Origin: an uncultured Eubacteriales bacterium
GTDB taxonomy: Bacteria; Bacillota; Clostridia; Oscillospirales; Oscillospiraceae
Reading direction: 5' to 3'
DNA length: 64,000 nucleotides
NCBI GenBank assembly: GCA_900544295.1
Contig: UQUO01000001.1
Coordinates: 124,001-188,000 of the forward strand
The notes below the pieces were generated by a model. It ran no database searches and was not told the DNA's origin. It saw only the letters and a program-made list of their open reading frames with translations. The translations under genes and the position numbers were made by a program. This document shows, one piece after another, positions 37,038-46,569 of this stretch. Within the stretch, counting starts at the first letter, position 1; every line of letters begins with the position of its first letter.

Positions 37038-38461
37038 GCGACGTAAAAATTTATCCGGCAAGAGAGATTAACAATTTCAGCGTTTCCGTTTACAGCAACA
37101 AGCCTGAGATGCACGCATATGAGCATCCCGACATGGTTTCGGTCAAGGTCAGCGACCTGTTCCCCGGAATGCCTGAGGCAATCTACTCTCACAGCGGCGA
37201 CGATCTGAAGCCCACGGCGGACTCTACCAGAGAAGCCCTGAAGAACATTGACATGTCCAGGATCAAGCCCGGTGACAGCGTCAATATCATGACCTGTGAG
37301 CACGGCTTCCTCATGTTCGGCGGCCTGCCCTACATTGAGATGGTCAAAACCATCAAGGAAGAAATCGAGAGACGCACCGGTGCTTACGATATCCGTACCA
37401 AGGTCGTTATGTACCGTACTCCCCGTGAGGGCGACGAGGTCATTGACTTCTACGAACTGAAGGAGCATCTGGGCGAGGTTGAGGCCGTCAGCTCCTACGA
37501 AAAGGGCGTTCCCATTGAGACCAGAATCGGCACACTCTGGGGCCTGGAGAAGGTTTTTGATGCAGATCACCTGATCTTCGCTTACTACGATGATCCCCGT
37601 GAGATCTACGTGAACAACTACTACCGCAAGGCATTCAAGGCCTTCACCATGGACCTGATGCGTCTGGAGACCCGCACCCTGTTCCACTTCGGCTTCGGTT
37701 CTCCCACCGGCCATGGAACTGCGGGTATGGTGGTGCCCACCTCCGTCTATGACTCCGACTTCATTCAGAGCAAGTGGGCCTTCTGCTGCTTTATGCGCAC
37801 TACCCCCAACGGCCTGATGAAGGTCGAAGCCTGCAAGAGCCTTTATGACATGGACATCAAGTGCTCCGAGACCGCATTAAAGTACTATCCCTACATGAAC
37901 CGCCTGCTTACTTCCCTCAAGGATTATACCATCATTCTTGACGGCAGCCGCTGGCTGTCTTACATGCACTGCGCAGGCATCATTGCAGGTGCAAACTGGA
38001 ACTCTTACATGGACCACTATGATTTGGAAAACGCGTCCCTGTCTCTGGACCAGTTTGTTGCAGCAGTAATGGATAAATCCAGGAATCCCCTGGGCTGCAT
38101 CATCATGAACCAGGGCTGGTATGGTCTGAATGTAGGCTTTGTAAAGCGCTTCCCTTCCATCTCCGTGGGCGACGAATTCCGCGCTCTTATGGCACAGGAT
38201 ACTTTCAACTACCGCTTCAATGATTATCCCCTTATCCGTAAGGCTGATGATCTTGTGGGCGCAGTTGAGATGGCTAAGGAGATCACCGGCAACGACATGA
38301 TTATTGCTTATGACGGTAGCTATGGCTACATCAACTGCACCAGAAGCGCTGCTGAGCAGCTCTTTGCTAATGCCCCCGCCATCCAGAAGCTTGTAGATGA
38401 AGAACTTTATCCCATGTATATGGAGCAGCGCGGACTCACAATACCCGATTACATGAAGTAA
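37034..38461 (+). CDS. Divergent LarA-like (DUF2088 superfamily) protein, candidate nickel-pincer enzyme
   Basis: A 475-residue protein. I assign it by order of motifs, not strong identity. STREALKNIDMSRIKPGDSV and IMTCEHG correspond to the LarA lead-in and D-H-T-R-P site. VVMYRTPREGDEVIDFYELK corresponds to ATG-x-HR and the E-E-L helix. RIGTLWGLEKVFDADHLIFA corresponds to the I-G region before the cofactor lysine. The canonical DHTRP and GGRK words are changed, so catalytic details would differ. Supporting context: larB, larE and larC are 10 kb downstream in the same run. It overlaps the GltD-like gene by 4 bases. It could be a racemase, epimerase or other hydride-transfer enzyme; the family call is tentative. 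Confidence 0.55.
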   Translation: MSDVKIYPAREINNFSVSVYSNKPEMHAYEHPDMVSVKVSDLFPGMPEAIYSHSGDDLKPTADSTREALKNIDMSRIKPGDSVNIMTCEHGFLMFGGLPYIEMVKTIKEEIERRTGAYDIRTKVVMYRTPREGDEVIDFYELKEHLGEVEAVSSYEKGVPIETRIGTLWGLEKVFDADHLIFAYYDDPREIYVNNYYRKAFKAFTMDLMRLETRTLFHFGFGSPTGHGTAGMVVPTSVYDSDFIQSKWAFCCFMRTTPNGLMKVEACKSLYDMDIKCSETALKYYPYMNRLLTSLKDYTIILDGSRWLSYMHCAGIIAGANWNSYMDHYDLENASLSLDQFVAAVMDKSRNPLGCIIMNQGWYGLNVGFVKRFPSISVGDEFRALMAQDTFNYRFNDYPLIRKADDLVGAVEMAKEITGNDMIIAYDGSYGYINCTRSAAEQLFANAPAIQKLVDEELYPMYMEQRGLTIPDYMK

Positions 38462-38474
38462 TCCTTCCAATATA

Positions 38475-38517
38475 ATCCTTGGCAGAGAGATGCTGCGTGC
38501 ATCTCTCTGCCAAGGAT
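38475..38517. other. Perfect 19-bp intercistronic hairpin
   Basis: ATCCTTGGCAGAGAGATGC pairs with its exact complement across a 5-base loop (TGCGT). No T run follows on the plus strand, so it is more likely an RNA-stability or processing element between the larA-like gene and the SDR gene than a terminator. Confidence 0.6.
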
Positions 38518-38552
38518 GACTTCTAAGATAATAATCAAAGAAAGGGAAGATT

Positions 38553-39314
38553 ATGGAAAACAAAGATAAAGTTGCCCTCGTGACCGGTGGACTGACCGGT
38601 ATCGGAAAAGCTGCAGTTATGGAGCTTGCAAAAAAAGGCTATACGATCATCATTTTCGGTCGTTCTGATGCAAAGGCTCCCGCTGTGATCAAAGAAGCGG
38701 AAAGCTATGGCGGCAAGGCATTTTTCAAACATTGTGACGTGACAGACTCTCAGCAGGTAAAAGAGGGCTTCGCGTGGATAAAGGACACCTTCGGTGCTTT
38801 GCACTGCGCATTTAATAATGCTGGACAGGGGCTGCATGCAAGACCCTTCCACCAATTCAGCGAGGCTGATATAGACTTCCAGCTGCAGCTGCTGGTAAAG
38901 GCACAGATGATGTGCCTCCGTGAAGAGATCCCGTTTATGCTTGAACAGAATTATGGTCGAATCGTCAACACCTCCTCCGGTGCCGGCCTGGTAGGGTCTA
39001 AAGGCGGAGCCTTATACAACGCCTGTAAACACGCAGTGGTTGGTTTAACCAAAGGCACAGCTCTGGACTACGCTCAAAACGGCATCACAGTAAACGCCAT
39101 TTGCCCTGGGTCTATTGAAACCGAGCTTATAAGCACACTGAGAGAAAATCCTACAATGTGGGAGAGAGTTTGCTCCAGCAACCCTATAGGCAGACTTGGC
39201 CAGCCTTGGGAGATAGGCAGAGTGGTCTCCTTCCTCTTTGAGGACGACTCCGAGTTTATTAACGGCGCAATTATTCCTGTTGACAGTGGCTATTGTGCAG
39301 GCACGTTCAAATAG
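38553..39314 (+). CDS. Short-chain dehydrogenase/reductase
   Basis: A 253-residue classical SDR: TGGLTGIGKAA for NAD(P), FNNAGQG, the catalytic Ser in VNTSSGAG, and Y-x-x-x-K in LYNACKHAVVG, with ICPGSIETEL beyond. It oxidises or reduces a hydroxyl/keto group. GAAAGGGAAG precedes ATG. Its place in the island suggests a hydroxy-acid or its lactone as substrate; the Asp after beta-2 is not conserved (FGRSDA), hinting at NADP, but this is uncertain. Confidence 0.92.
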   Translation: MENKDKVALVTGGLTGIGKAAVMELAKKGYTIIIFGRSDAKAPAVIKEAESYGGKAFFKHCDVTDSQQVKEGFAWIKDTFGALHCAFNNAGQGLHARPFHQFSEADIDFQLQLLVKAQMMCLREEIPFMLEQNYGRIVNTSSGAGLVGSKGGALYNACKHAVVGLTKGTALDYAQNGITVNAICPGSIETELISTLRENPTMWERVCSSNPIGRLGQPWEIGRVVSFLFEDDSEFINGAIIPVDSGYCAGTFK

Positions 39315-39364
39315 AAGAAATATAAAGCTTTAAAGAGTTCCTTGAAGTGAAGACCTTTCCTGCA

Positions 39365-39391
39365 TCTCAGGGGGATATCCTCCCTGAGATA
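39365..39391. other. Hairpin between SDR and hydrolase genes
   Basis: ATCTCAGGG and CCCTGAGAT pair around GGATATCCT, itself palindromic. No T run follows. Confidence 0.45.
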
Positions 39392-39440
39392 CAGATTAAG
39401 GATATTTGTGAATTATAAAACTTAAGAAAGGAGGTAAAAC

Positions 39441-40706
39441 ATGAGCGACAGAAAGAAAAAAAGAGGCATTTACTATGAAGCATCTCAAACCGTGGAGGAT
39501 ATGAGAAAGCTTATCAGCTGGTTTCGTATTGAAGACTGCAGAACGGATATGGTTCGGTTCGGTAATGAGTTCGCCCATCCTCTGGGGGCGGATGCGCTGA
39601 GTATGGACACTTCAGCAGGTATAGCTGCCAGAACCAATATTACCGCTCCGGAGACTTTCCCGCAGCTGCGTGAGGAGGTGCAGAACGGCAGCAAACGTGC
39701 TTTCGATCAGGCCAATCTGGACCATCCCGAGTGGGAAGAGTTCGGCTGGTGGGAGGAGTATGACGATATTCCCGGCTGCCCGGAAGAACCCGATGCACCC
39801 AAGCTTCATGCGCTGGTACGCAGACTGAGAGAGAATGAGGCAAAGGGACCGTTTCCCACCATCCTGGTCATTCCCACAGGAGCTCTGTTCTTCAACGATA
39901 TCTGGCTGTTCTCTAACGCAACTATAACCAAGTATCTTGGTGCGCAGACGGTTATCCCTAAATTCAGAAGTCTTGTGGATGCGCCTTACCCCGCAGCCGT
40001 GAACGACCTGCACGCTACTTATCAGTGGATGATCGACAATGCGCAAGCGCTGAACATTGATACCGACCGCATTGTGATTTACGGCATGAGCAGCGGCGGT
40101 CATCTGGCATCTGCACTGCCTTTCAGACTGAAAAGATACGGTTGGTGCGGCGGTCATATGCCGCGGGGTGTGATTGCGCAGGTGCCCTTCCTGGACGACA
40201 GGGAGACTACCCGCCCGATGCGCTCCATCGGAAAGAGCTGGTCCGGTCTGTTTAATCGCGCAGCCAACATGTGCTACATGGGAAATAACTTTGCATCAGG
40301 ATTTATCGGCCCTGAGGCTTACGCAAACCATGCAACCGTTGAGGAGTGCAGAGGCCTTTGCCCCTACATTTTCCAGATTCAGCAGGACGACTGCGGCAGT
40401 GATCATACCCTGGAATTTGTCTCCAAATTAGGTCAGGCAGATGTTTACTGCAGCCTGATCATGCAGGGCGGCACCACCCACGCAGGAATTAACCGGCTGA
40501 GTGAGGTCAAGGTGGATGTTTCTGAAACCTATCCCGGCGGAGTGGCCGTTCTGCCCGAAGTGCATATGCCCTTCATGAACATCAACCAGGGCAGCGAGTT
40601 TGTGCCCATGACAGGGGACGATCCCCCCGCACTGATCGAACAGTTTGTTCTGGGACATATCAAGGATCTGCTCATTCACGACCTGCGCCGTCTGAACAGA
40701 AAATAA
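39441..40706 (+). CDS. Alpha/beta hydrolase (esterase-like)
   Basis: A 421-residue protein with AAAGGAGG upstream. The nucleophile elbow is YGMSSGGHLASA; a strand-turn GPFPTILVIPTGALFFNDI occupies the place of the HGG oxyanion loop of HSL-type esterases but is altered. A later segment QQDDCGSDHTLEFVSKL may bring the acidic residue and GGTTHAG the His. There is no signal peptide, so it acts in the cytoplasm, probably cleaving an ester or thioester that enters through the neighbouring transporters. Confidence 0.78.
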   Translation: MSDRKKKRGIYYEASQTVEDMRKLISWFRIEDCRTDMVRFGNEFAHPLGADALSMDTSAGIAARTNITAPETFPQLREEVQNGSKRAFDQANLDHPEWEEFGWWEEYDDIPGCPEEPDAPKLHALVRRLRENEAKGPFPTILVIPTGALFFNDIWLFSNATITKYLGAQTVIPKFRSLVDAPYPAAVNDLHATYQWMIDNAQALNIDTDRIVIYGMSSGGHLASALPFRLKRYGWCGGHMPRGVIAQVPFLDDRETTRPMRSIGKSWSGLFNRAANMCYMGNNFASGFIGPEAYANHATVEECRGLCPYIFQIQQDDCGSDHTLEFVSKLGQADVYCSLIMQGGTTHAGINRLSEVKVDVSETYPGGVAVLPEVHMPFMNINQGSEFVPMTGDDPPALIEQFVLGHIKDLLIHDLRRLNRK

Positions 40707-40898
40707 ACGCCGGTAAGAACGACAACTTACCTGAAGGAATGACGACGTTGCTGCAAAACCCGAATTCAAACCGGCTTTCAGCGAAGTATTTAGATGCGAA
40801 TTTTGATTGAATACTGTTTTCTGTTGAAAAGCAGTAATCGTGACGAACCTTGAATGAAAATTGGATACGAATGAATTTATAACGAAAGAAGAGAGTAT
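40707..40898. other. Intergenic gap before the first OFA transporter
   Basis: About 190 bases, AT-rich at 40795-40890. It may hold an internal promoter but no well-spaced boxes were found. A weak ribosome site (GAAAGAAGAGAG) precedes the transporter. Confidence 0.3.
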
Positions 40899-42173
40899 AT
40901 GGAAAAGAAAAACAAACTAAGAGCCGGCAGAATTTGCGTTGGCGCTACAATCAACAGCCTTGCTGCAACTTCAGCATTTGTCGTAATTGCCCTGATGCTC
41001 TATGAGCTGACAGGCAAGCTGAACGTACCGTATTCAACGCTGTCCGTGGCGTATACTTTCGCCTATGCAGGAATGATGCTGGCATCGTTCTTCGGCGGAA
41101 AGATCATCACCAGAAATGGACGGCTGGGTCCTGTAATTTCCACAAGCGCAGCACTGTTCGGTCTGCTGTCTCTGACCTATACGAACAGCGTATGGCTGGT
41201 GTACGTTGCCGCGCTTGTTTACGGTTTTGGCCAGGTACTTACGTTCTTCTACATGAATATCGCGATCGTATCATGGTATGGCGTAGGCCAGTCGACGGTG
41301 CTCGGTGTGGCCCAGGCCGCAACGACCGTTGGCGGAGCAGTAGTAACGCCTGTTGTTGCTTCGTCGCTTGAGTCCTCCGGTTATACGAAGGCCGGCATTG
41401 TGCTGACGGCCATTATTGTTGTAACCATGTGCGTGTCCACATTGCTCCTCTGCGGCGATATGCCTTCCAAATACGGCATGTCTCCGGTTGACTTGGAGAG
41501 CAAAAAGGATAAAAAAGCAGCTGCTCCCAAATATGAGGTTTATCAGGCGTCCATGCCGTCCGGGAGAGCCTTGCGGACTCCGGTGTTTTTCGGCGTGGCA
41601 TTGCTGGGCTTTTGTATCTCGGTAGGCACCAATGTATATAATTCCAACCAGTACCCCATGCTCACCTCCTTTGGAATTGATATGATGACTGCGGCAAAGC
41701 TTGTCTCTCTTGGCCTTATATGCAATGCAGCAGGTTCCATTATCATTGGCTGGCTCACAGCCAGACTTGGCCTGCGCACGGGTTTCCTCATTCCTGCAAT
41801 CAGTCTGGTTGTAGTGTTCTTCCTCGGCTTTACGATCGGCGGTATTCCCGGAGCAATTCTTATTGCCGGCTCTGATCTGTTCTTTACTTATTCCAAGCTC
41901 AGACAGGGAATCATTTTCAATTCCCTTTTCGGCAATAAGGTTAGCCCGGATTTGATTGCGTGGGACGGCATTGCGGTGTGTATCGCATCCATGTTTGCAG
42001 GTCCTCTTGCTGCCCTTATCTCCGAAAAATCCGGTTCCTATCAGTTAGTAGGCTACATTGCAACGGCAATATTTGCTGTTTGCGTCCTCCTTCTGCTCTA
42101 TCTCACCTCCGATAAGACAAGAGAGCACATCAAGGAGATCGATGCGCCTTATAAGGAAAAGGAGCAGGCATAA
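40899..42173 (+). CDS. MFS transporter, oxalate/formate antiporter-like (OFA) family
   Basis: A 424-residue membrane protein with about 12 hydrophobic segments. The first half has SVAYTFAYAGMMLASFFGGKII and RNGRLGP, the second SLGLICNAAGSIIIGWLTARLGLR, both the MFS loop motifs. A central hydrophilic loop (residues ~195-225) contains KYGMSPVDLE, a sequence form also seen in the transporter at 43424. OFA carriers move small mono- or dicarboxylates, so it probably imports the pathway acid. Confidence 0.88.
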   Translation: MEKKNKLRAGRICVGATINSLAATSAFVVIALMLYELTGKLNVPYSTLSVAYTFAYAGMMLASFFGGKIITRNGRLGPVISTSAALFGLLSLTYTNSVWLVYVAALVYGFGQVLTFFYMNIAIVSWYGVGQSTVLGVAQAATTVGGAVVTPVVASSLESSGYTKAGIVLTAIIVVTMCVSTLLLCGDMPSKYGMSPVDLESKKDKKAAAPKYEVYQASMPSGRALRTPVFFGVALLGFCISVGTNVYNSNQYPMLTSFGIDMMTAAKLVSLGLICNAAGSIIIGWLTARLGLRTGFLIPAISLVVVFFLGFTIGGIPGAILIAGSDLFFTYSKLRQGIIFNSLFGNKVSPDLIAWDGIAVCIASMFAGPLAALISEKSGSYQLVGYIATAIFAVCVLLLLYLTSDKTREHIKEIDAPYKEKEQA

Positions 42174-42225
42174 ACAAACCCTTGGCCTCAGCGGTAAAGT
42201 GCAAAAAATATAGGAGGTTATTTCA

Positions 42226-43353
42226 ATGGGTAAAATTACGACGGTTCTCGGCGATATTTCCCCTGAAGAACTGGGTTATACAACGATTCATGAGCATCCA
42301 TTTATGCGGGCAGACAGTGACGGGGTTCTTCCGCTTCCCGAAGATGCCACCCCCGAAAAAACTGCTTTTGCCGTTGAAAACCTGACTTATCTCAAAACAT
42401 CTACTTGCAGTTGGACACTCAAAGAGTATTTGGGAAATGATGATCTGGAACTGGAAATCAAGGAGCTGCTGGAATTCAAAAAAACCGGCGGTCAGGCTCT
42501 TTTGGATGCGACATATATCGGTTGCCGAGTAAATGATTACCCAAATAAAATCCGGGAGCTTTCCAGACGCAGCGGGATAAAGATCATTTGCGGTACGGGC
42601 TATTACGGAGACTATACCTATCCTGCAGCCTTTGACTCCAATGATTCAAAGGCAATCAGGCAGCGCCTGATTGCGGAGCTTACGGAAGGTATGGAAGGGT
42701 CCGATTTGAAGGCAGGATATATCAAAAAAGGCTTCGGCCTTTCCGATGAAATATCCGCTGCAGATATGAGCGTATTTCGCAGTATCTGCGAAGTGGCCGC
42801 AGAAACAGATAATCCCTTTGTCATTCACGGACCGAACACCCGGGAAAGTGCTCTTGAGGCGGTGCGAATCGCTGTGAAAGAATACGGGATAAAACCTGAA
42901 CGCATTGACATGTGTCACATGGATTTCCTTTATTCAACCTACTGCAAGTATTATCCTGATGCCAAGGCTTATTTTTCCGATCCCACGAAAGCCGCTGCAT
43001 CTGTAGCCGATTTTGCTTCGGAGCTGCTTGATATGGGCGTGTATGTTAACTTTGACGGCTGGGGAGATATCCACGGCTCCCGCCATAAGCTCAATCAGGG
43101 CTTTGACTATTGTTGGGGCTTTGATGACTTCTTCCGCCTTGCCGTTGTGGCAAAGCTTCTGGAAAAAGGCTATGCCGAAAAAATAATGTTTGGCCATGAT
43201 AAGTACAACAAGCTGGGCGGCTTTTACGGAGGAGCATACGGCTACACCCGTTTCCCCACCTTTGCCATTCCCGCACTCAGGGAGATGGGCTATGAAAAAG
43301 AAGCCCAGCTCATCACCGTTGCAAACCCGGCAAGATTCCTCAGCCATTCCTGA
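42226..43353 (+). CDS. Phosphotriesterase-related metal hydrolase (lactonase-like)
   Basis: A 375-residue amidohydrolase-superfamily protein. The first metal pair H-x-H is in GYTTIHEHPF. The bridging, carboxylated Lys is probably in GYIKKGFGLS. Further His ligands are in FVIHGPNTRE and MCHMDF, and the catalytic Asp in MFGHDKYN. The pattern is that of phosphotriesterase-like lactonases and PHP proteins. With the adjacent SDR and esterase it suggests a lactone or ester intermediate. ATG has TAGGAGG upstream. Confidence 0.87.
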   Translation: MGKITTVLGDISPEELGYTTIHEHPFMRADSDGVLPLPEDATPEKTAFAVENLTYLKTSTCSWTLKEYLGNDDLELEIKELLEFKKTGGQALLDATYIGCRVNDYPNKIRELSRRSGIKIICGTGYYGDYTYPAAFDSNDSKAIRQRLIAELTEGMEGSDLKAGYIKKGFGLSDEISAADMSVFRSICEVAAETDNPFVIHGPNTRESALEAVRIAVKEYGIKPERIDMCHMDFLYSTYCKYYPDAKAYFSDPTKAAASVADFASELLDMGVYVNFDGWGDIHGSRHKLNQGFDYCWGFDDFFRLAVVAKLLEKGYAEKIMFGHDKYNKLGGFYGGAYGYTRFPTFAIPALREMGYEKEAQLITVANPARFLSHS

Positions 43354-43423
43354 ACCAAACAGCAACCCCTCAAAATAAAGTCAGCACGATCTTGTGCGAC
43401 AGAAAAAAGATAGGAATTCTTAT

Positions 43424-44710
43424 ATGAAAAACAATGTTGTAAAAGGCTCATTATGCTGCGCCGGATGCGTTATCAACGTCGGCTTCAGCTATCTGATGAC
43501 AAACCTGGCCGGCCTTCTCTGTGTTCCTCTGGTGACGAAGCTGGGCTGCGCCTACACGGATATCGCTATGATCTGGACCACCCTTTCTCTGGGCGCTGTC
43601 ATTGCCAGAGCATTCCAGGGCCAGCTCTACGATAAGTTCAATCCGAAAACTGTCACTCTGCTTGGCGCATTCTCTTACATCTTCGGCCTTTGTGGTCTGG
43701 CCTTTGTGAAAACACCCATGCAGGCGGTCCTGCTGTATGTCCTCGTCGGTATGAGCAACAGCTTCTGCGGCTCTCTGCCCTTTGCTCTTCTCGGCTCCAA
43801 ATGGATCGGTGTGGGTCGCGGAACCATCGTCGGCCTGACCGGTGCTTTCGCAGGCATCATCACCATCTTTATTTCTCCTCTTGCTGCCAAAATGGTCAAT
43901 ATTGCAGGCTTTGAGACGGTTGCAATCGCCAGCGGTTTGATTCTCGGCGGTCTGCACGTTGTGTCCACCCTCCTGTTTGTCTGCCGTCCCCCCGAGGCTT
44001 ACGGCATGAGCCCCATTGACATTCATTTTCTTGCTCCCAAAAATAACAAAAACAGTGCAGAAACTGCTGTCTATGAGACTAGAATGCCCATTAAGGAACT
44101 GTTCAAGCTGCCCGTATTCTGGATCGTTCTCGTTTTGCCCGCATTCATTGCTATCGCACAGTCCGGCTTCTACTCCAACCGCAGCGGTATCTGGACTGAG
44201 ATGGGCCTGAGCCTGGAGCAGATTGGCACCCTCGGCGGCGTATTCACTCTGTGCAATGCCATCTTTGTCTGGGTATTCGGCTTCCTCAGCGATAAGATCG
44301 GTTTCCGCAAAACGGTTCTGGGCTTTGCTGTTCTCGGTATCGTTGTCTATGCCCTGTATCCTGTCTATGCCGGACTTGGCTACGCCGCAGCCTTTGCTAT
44401 GGCAATCTTCTTTAACGTTGGCCAGATCAATGCCTATTTCGGGCCCAATGTTATGCTGCCTCTCTTTGGCAAGAACAAGTCCAATGTTACCATCAGCTGG
44501 TCTTCCATGATCGCCTCTGCCGGTGCCATGCTGGCTCCCGTTGTGGTCAAGTTTGCAGGGAGCTACAACAACTTCCTCATTATCGGCGCTGTGGTCTACG
44601 TGATCGTTCTGGTGCTTACCATCATTGCCACCATGCCCTCCAGCCTGCAGAAGATCAAGGATGTCGACGCAAAGTATATGGAAGCCCACGGTATTACCGA
44701 GGCCGAATAA
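43424..44710 (+). CDS. MFS transporter, OFA-like family (second copy)
   Basis: A 428-residue protein with ~12 hydrophobic segments. ATG 43424 (MKNNVVKG) is chosen over a GTG 30 bases upstream, as TAGGA precedes it. It shares EAYGMSPIDIHFL in the central loop and GFLSDKIGFRKTVLG with other OFA-type carriers. Two related carriers flanking the lactonase gene suggest import of two related acids or an exchange of substrate and product. Confidence 0.88.
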   Translation: MKNNVVKGSLCCAGCVINVGFSYLMTNLAGLLCVPLVTKLGCAYTDIAMIWTTLSLGAVIARAFQGQLYDKFNPKTVTLLGAFSYIFGLCGLAFVKTPMQAVLLYVLVGMSNSFCGSLPFALLGSKWIGVGRGTIVGLTGAFAGIITIFISPLAAKMVNIAGFETVAIASGLILGGLHVVSTLLFVCRPPEAYGMSPIDIHFLAPKNNKNSAETAVYETRMPIKELFKLPVFWIVLVLPAFIAIAQSGFYSNRSGIWTEMGLSLEQIGTLGGVFTLCNAIFVWVFGFLSDKIGFRKTVLGFAVLGIVVYALYPVYAGLGYAAAFAMAIFFNVGQINAYFGPNVMLPLFGKNKSNVTISWSSMIASAGAMLAPVVVKFAGSYNNFLIIGAVVYVIVLVLTIIATMPSSLQKIKDVDAKYMEAHGITEAE

Positions 44711-44996
44711 TTTCTTATCTTTTTCAGCAACTGCTCCATAAGGGGCAGTTGCTGAAGCTGAATGAATTGCGTTTTTGGGAAGGTAAAACGCATATAAAAA
44801 GGGGCTAAGCGTAATCGAGCCCAAGTGGTCTCGCCCGGGAATTAATGGTGCTTGGTCCGGTAAGCCGGAAGGGAAGAGCAGCGCATTTTTTTCTATCATC
44901 AGCGGAAATGTTCTGGACTGCTTCGCTTACGATCTGAGGCGTCTCTGGGTGAAAGAGCTGTAAGGCAAGCGTTTTCTGCAAAAAGGAGTTTTAACG
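44711..44996. other. Gap with hairpin and hydrolase-tail-like fragment
   Basis: TCAGCAACTGC/GGCAGTTGCTGA at 44724-44756 forms a stable hairpin. At 44890-44963 a frame reads NVLDCFAYDLRRLWVKEL then stop, similar to the end of the hydrolase at 39441 (FVLGHIKDLLIHDLRRL), so it may be the tail of a lost hydrolase gene. This is a weak call. Confidence 0.3.
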
Positions 44997-46409
44997 GTGG
45001 TAGTAACAAGTGGGTTGAAAAAAATTATCGGCACAAAGGCGTTTTACAAAGCAGCGTTGGCTTTTGCTATTCCGCTGATTTTGCAGGACACGGTTTCCAG
45101 CTTTGTCAATCTCCTGGACAACATGATGATCGGAAGCCTGGGAACGGAGCAGATGTCTGGTGTGGCTATCGTCAACCAGTTCATCAATCTGTTTACTATG
45201 TGCATCTACGGCGGTGTAGCCGGTGCCAACATTTTTGCTGCTCAGTACATCGGCAACAACGACAATAAAAATGCGCAGCATGCCATTCGCTTCAACTTCA
45301 TCATGGTCACCTGCTTTTCGGCGCTTTTCATTGCCGTAATGTATCTTTTTCAGGACAAGCTGATCTCCGCCTTCCTGCATACAAGCTCCGGTAAGGGAGA
45401 CCTTCAGGCTACCCTGCAATACGGAAAGGAATATCTGAAAATCATGCTTTGGCAGGTGCTGCCCTTTGCCCTGGCCACAACTTATGCAATGACCCTGCGG
45501 CTGGGAAAAGACTCGATGACACCGATGAAAGCCAGCTTTGCGGCCCTGTTTACCAACCTGATCTTCAACTATCTGCTGATTTTCGGCAAACTGGGTTTCC
45601 CCAGACTGGGTGTAGCCGGTGCAGCAATTGCAACGGTGATTTCACGCATTGTGCAGCTGGGCATCATTTCTGTTGCTGCCCACAGAAACACGGACCGCTT
45701 CCCCTTCCTGAAGGGCTTGTTCAGATCACTGTATATTCCTGGAGAACTGACATGGTCCATTGTGCTGAGAGGGCTTCCTCTGCTGTTTAACCAGCTGCTG
45801 CTGTCCGCAGGTCAGGTTCTGATGAATCAGATTTACAGCAACCGGGGACTTGAGGCCGTCGCATCCATGAACATTGTGACCACGGTTGCCAACCTGTTTG
45901 TCGTGATTATGTGGTCTTTCGGCAACTATATCGCAATCTATACCGGAAATCTTCTGGGCAACATGGAATTTGACAAGGCGCGGGGGGAGTGTCCCAAACT
46001 GATGGCTCTTTCCTTTGTGTGCTGCATTGCCGGGAGCATTCTGCTGGCGGCTATTTCCGGGCTTATCCCAAGGCTCTACAATGTGCTGCCGCTGGTGCGG
46101 ACTCAGGCCACACAGATGCTGCTGATCACTGCTGTTGCTATCCCAATACAGTCTTTATCAATAAGCACCATGTTCCTGCTTCGGGCAGGTGGAATGACAA
46201 GAATAACCAGTCTTTTCGACTGCGGAAGCACCTGGCTTTTGTTCATTCCTGCCGCCTGGCTGCTGGTGAAGTTCACTGCATTTACCCTGCCGGTGGTGTA
46301 CCTGCTGGTCAATTGTCTTGAACTGGTGAAGGCCGGAATCGGCATTGTCCTTTCTGCCAAAGGCGTTTGGGTAAATAATATAATATCAGTCGGCGCGAAC
46401 AAAACATAA
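44997..46409 (+). CDS. MATE-family efflux transporter
   Basis: A 470-residue protein starting at GTG with AAAAGGAG upstream. It has ~12 hydrophobic segments in two homologous halves; FAIPLILQDTVSSFVNLLDNMMIGSLGTEQMSGVAI is the N-terminal MATE pattern (core LDNMMIGSLG). Family members export cationic or amphipathic compounds in exchange for Na+ or H+. In this island it may export a toxic intermediate or a drug; nothing in the sequence tells which. Confidence 0.9.
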   Translation: MVVTSGLKKIIGTKAFYKAALAFAIPLILQDTVSSFVNLLDNMMIGSLGTEQMSGVAIVNQFINLFTMCIYGGVAGANIFAAQYIGNNDNKNAQHAIRFNFIMVTCFSALFIAVMYLFQDKLISAFLHTSSGKGDLQATLQYGKEYLKIMLWQVLPFALATTYAMTLRLGKDSMTPMKASFAALFTNLIFNYLLIFGKLGFPRLGVAGAAIATVISRIVQLGIISVAAHRNTDRFPFLKGLFRSLYIPGELTWSIVLRGLPLLFNQLLLSAGQVLMNQIYSNRGLEAVASMNIVTTVANLFVVIMWSFGNYIAIYTGNLLGNMEFDKARGECPKLMALSFVCCIAGSILLAAISGLIPRLYNVLPLVRTQATQMLLITAVAIPIQSLSISTMFLLRAGGMTRITSLFDCGSTWLLFIPAAWLLVKFTAFTLPVVYLLVNCLELVKAGIGIVLSAKGVWVNNIISVGANKT

Positions 46410-46569
46410 AACGAAAAAATGATTGTTCCCGTTATTCATGCATTTTCAGGTGCTGATCGGCTTCCACGTCAGAAGATTCACTTCGCATGGGATACGGGAA
46501 AAGGTATACTATCTGTTACAAGCGCTCATTTCAAAAACAAAAGAAGAACCTTTCAAATTGAGGTGAAAA

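Noticed and set aside
28422-39314. Bile-acid 7-dehydroxylation (bai) operon
   Set aside because: A BaiCD-like reductase, a CoA-transferase and an SDR are present, but no baiB, baiE or baiI-like gene is seen and the lar genes, lactonase and OFA carriers do not belong to that pathway.
43451-44899. 482-codon minus-strand frame opposite the second OFA transporter
   Set aside because: The plus-strand frame has regular hydrophobic segments and a plausible start; the reverse product is charged and repetitive without motifs.
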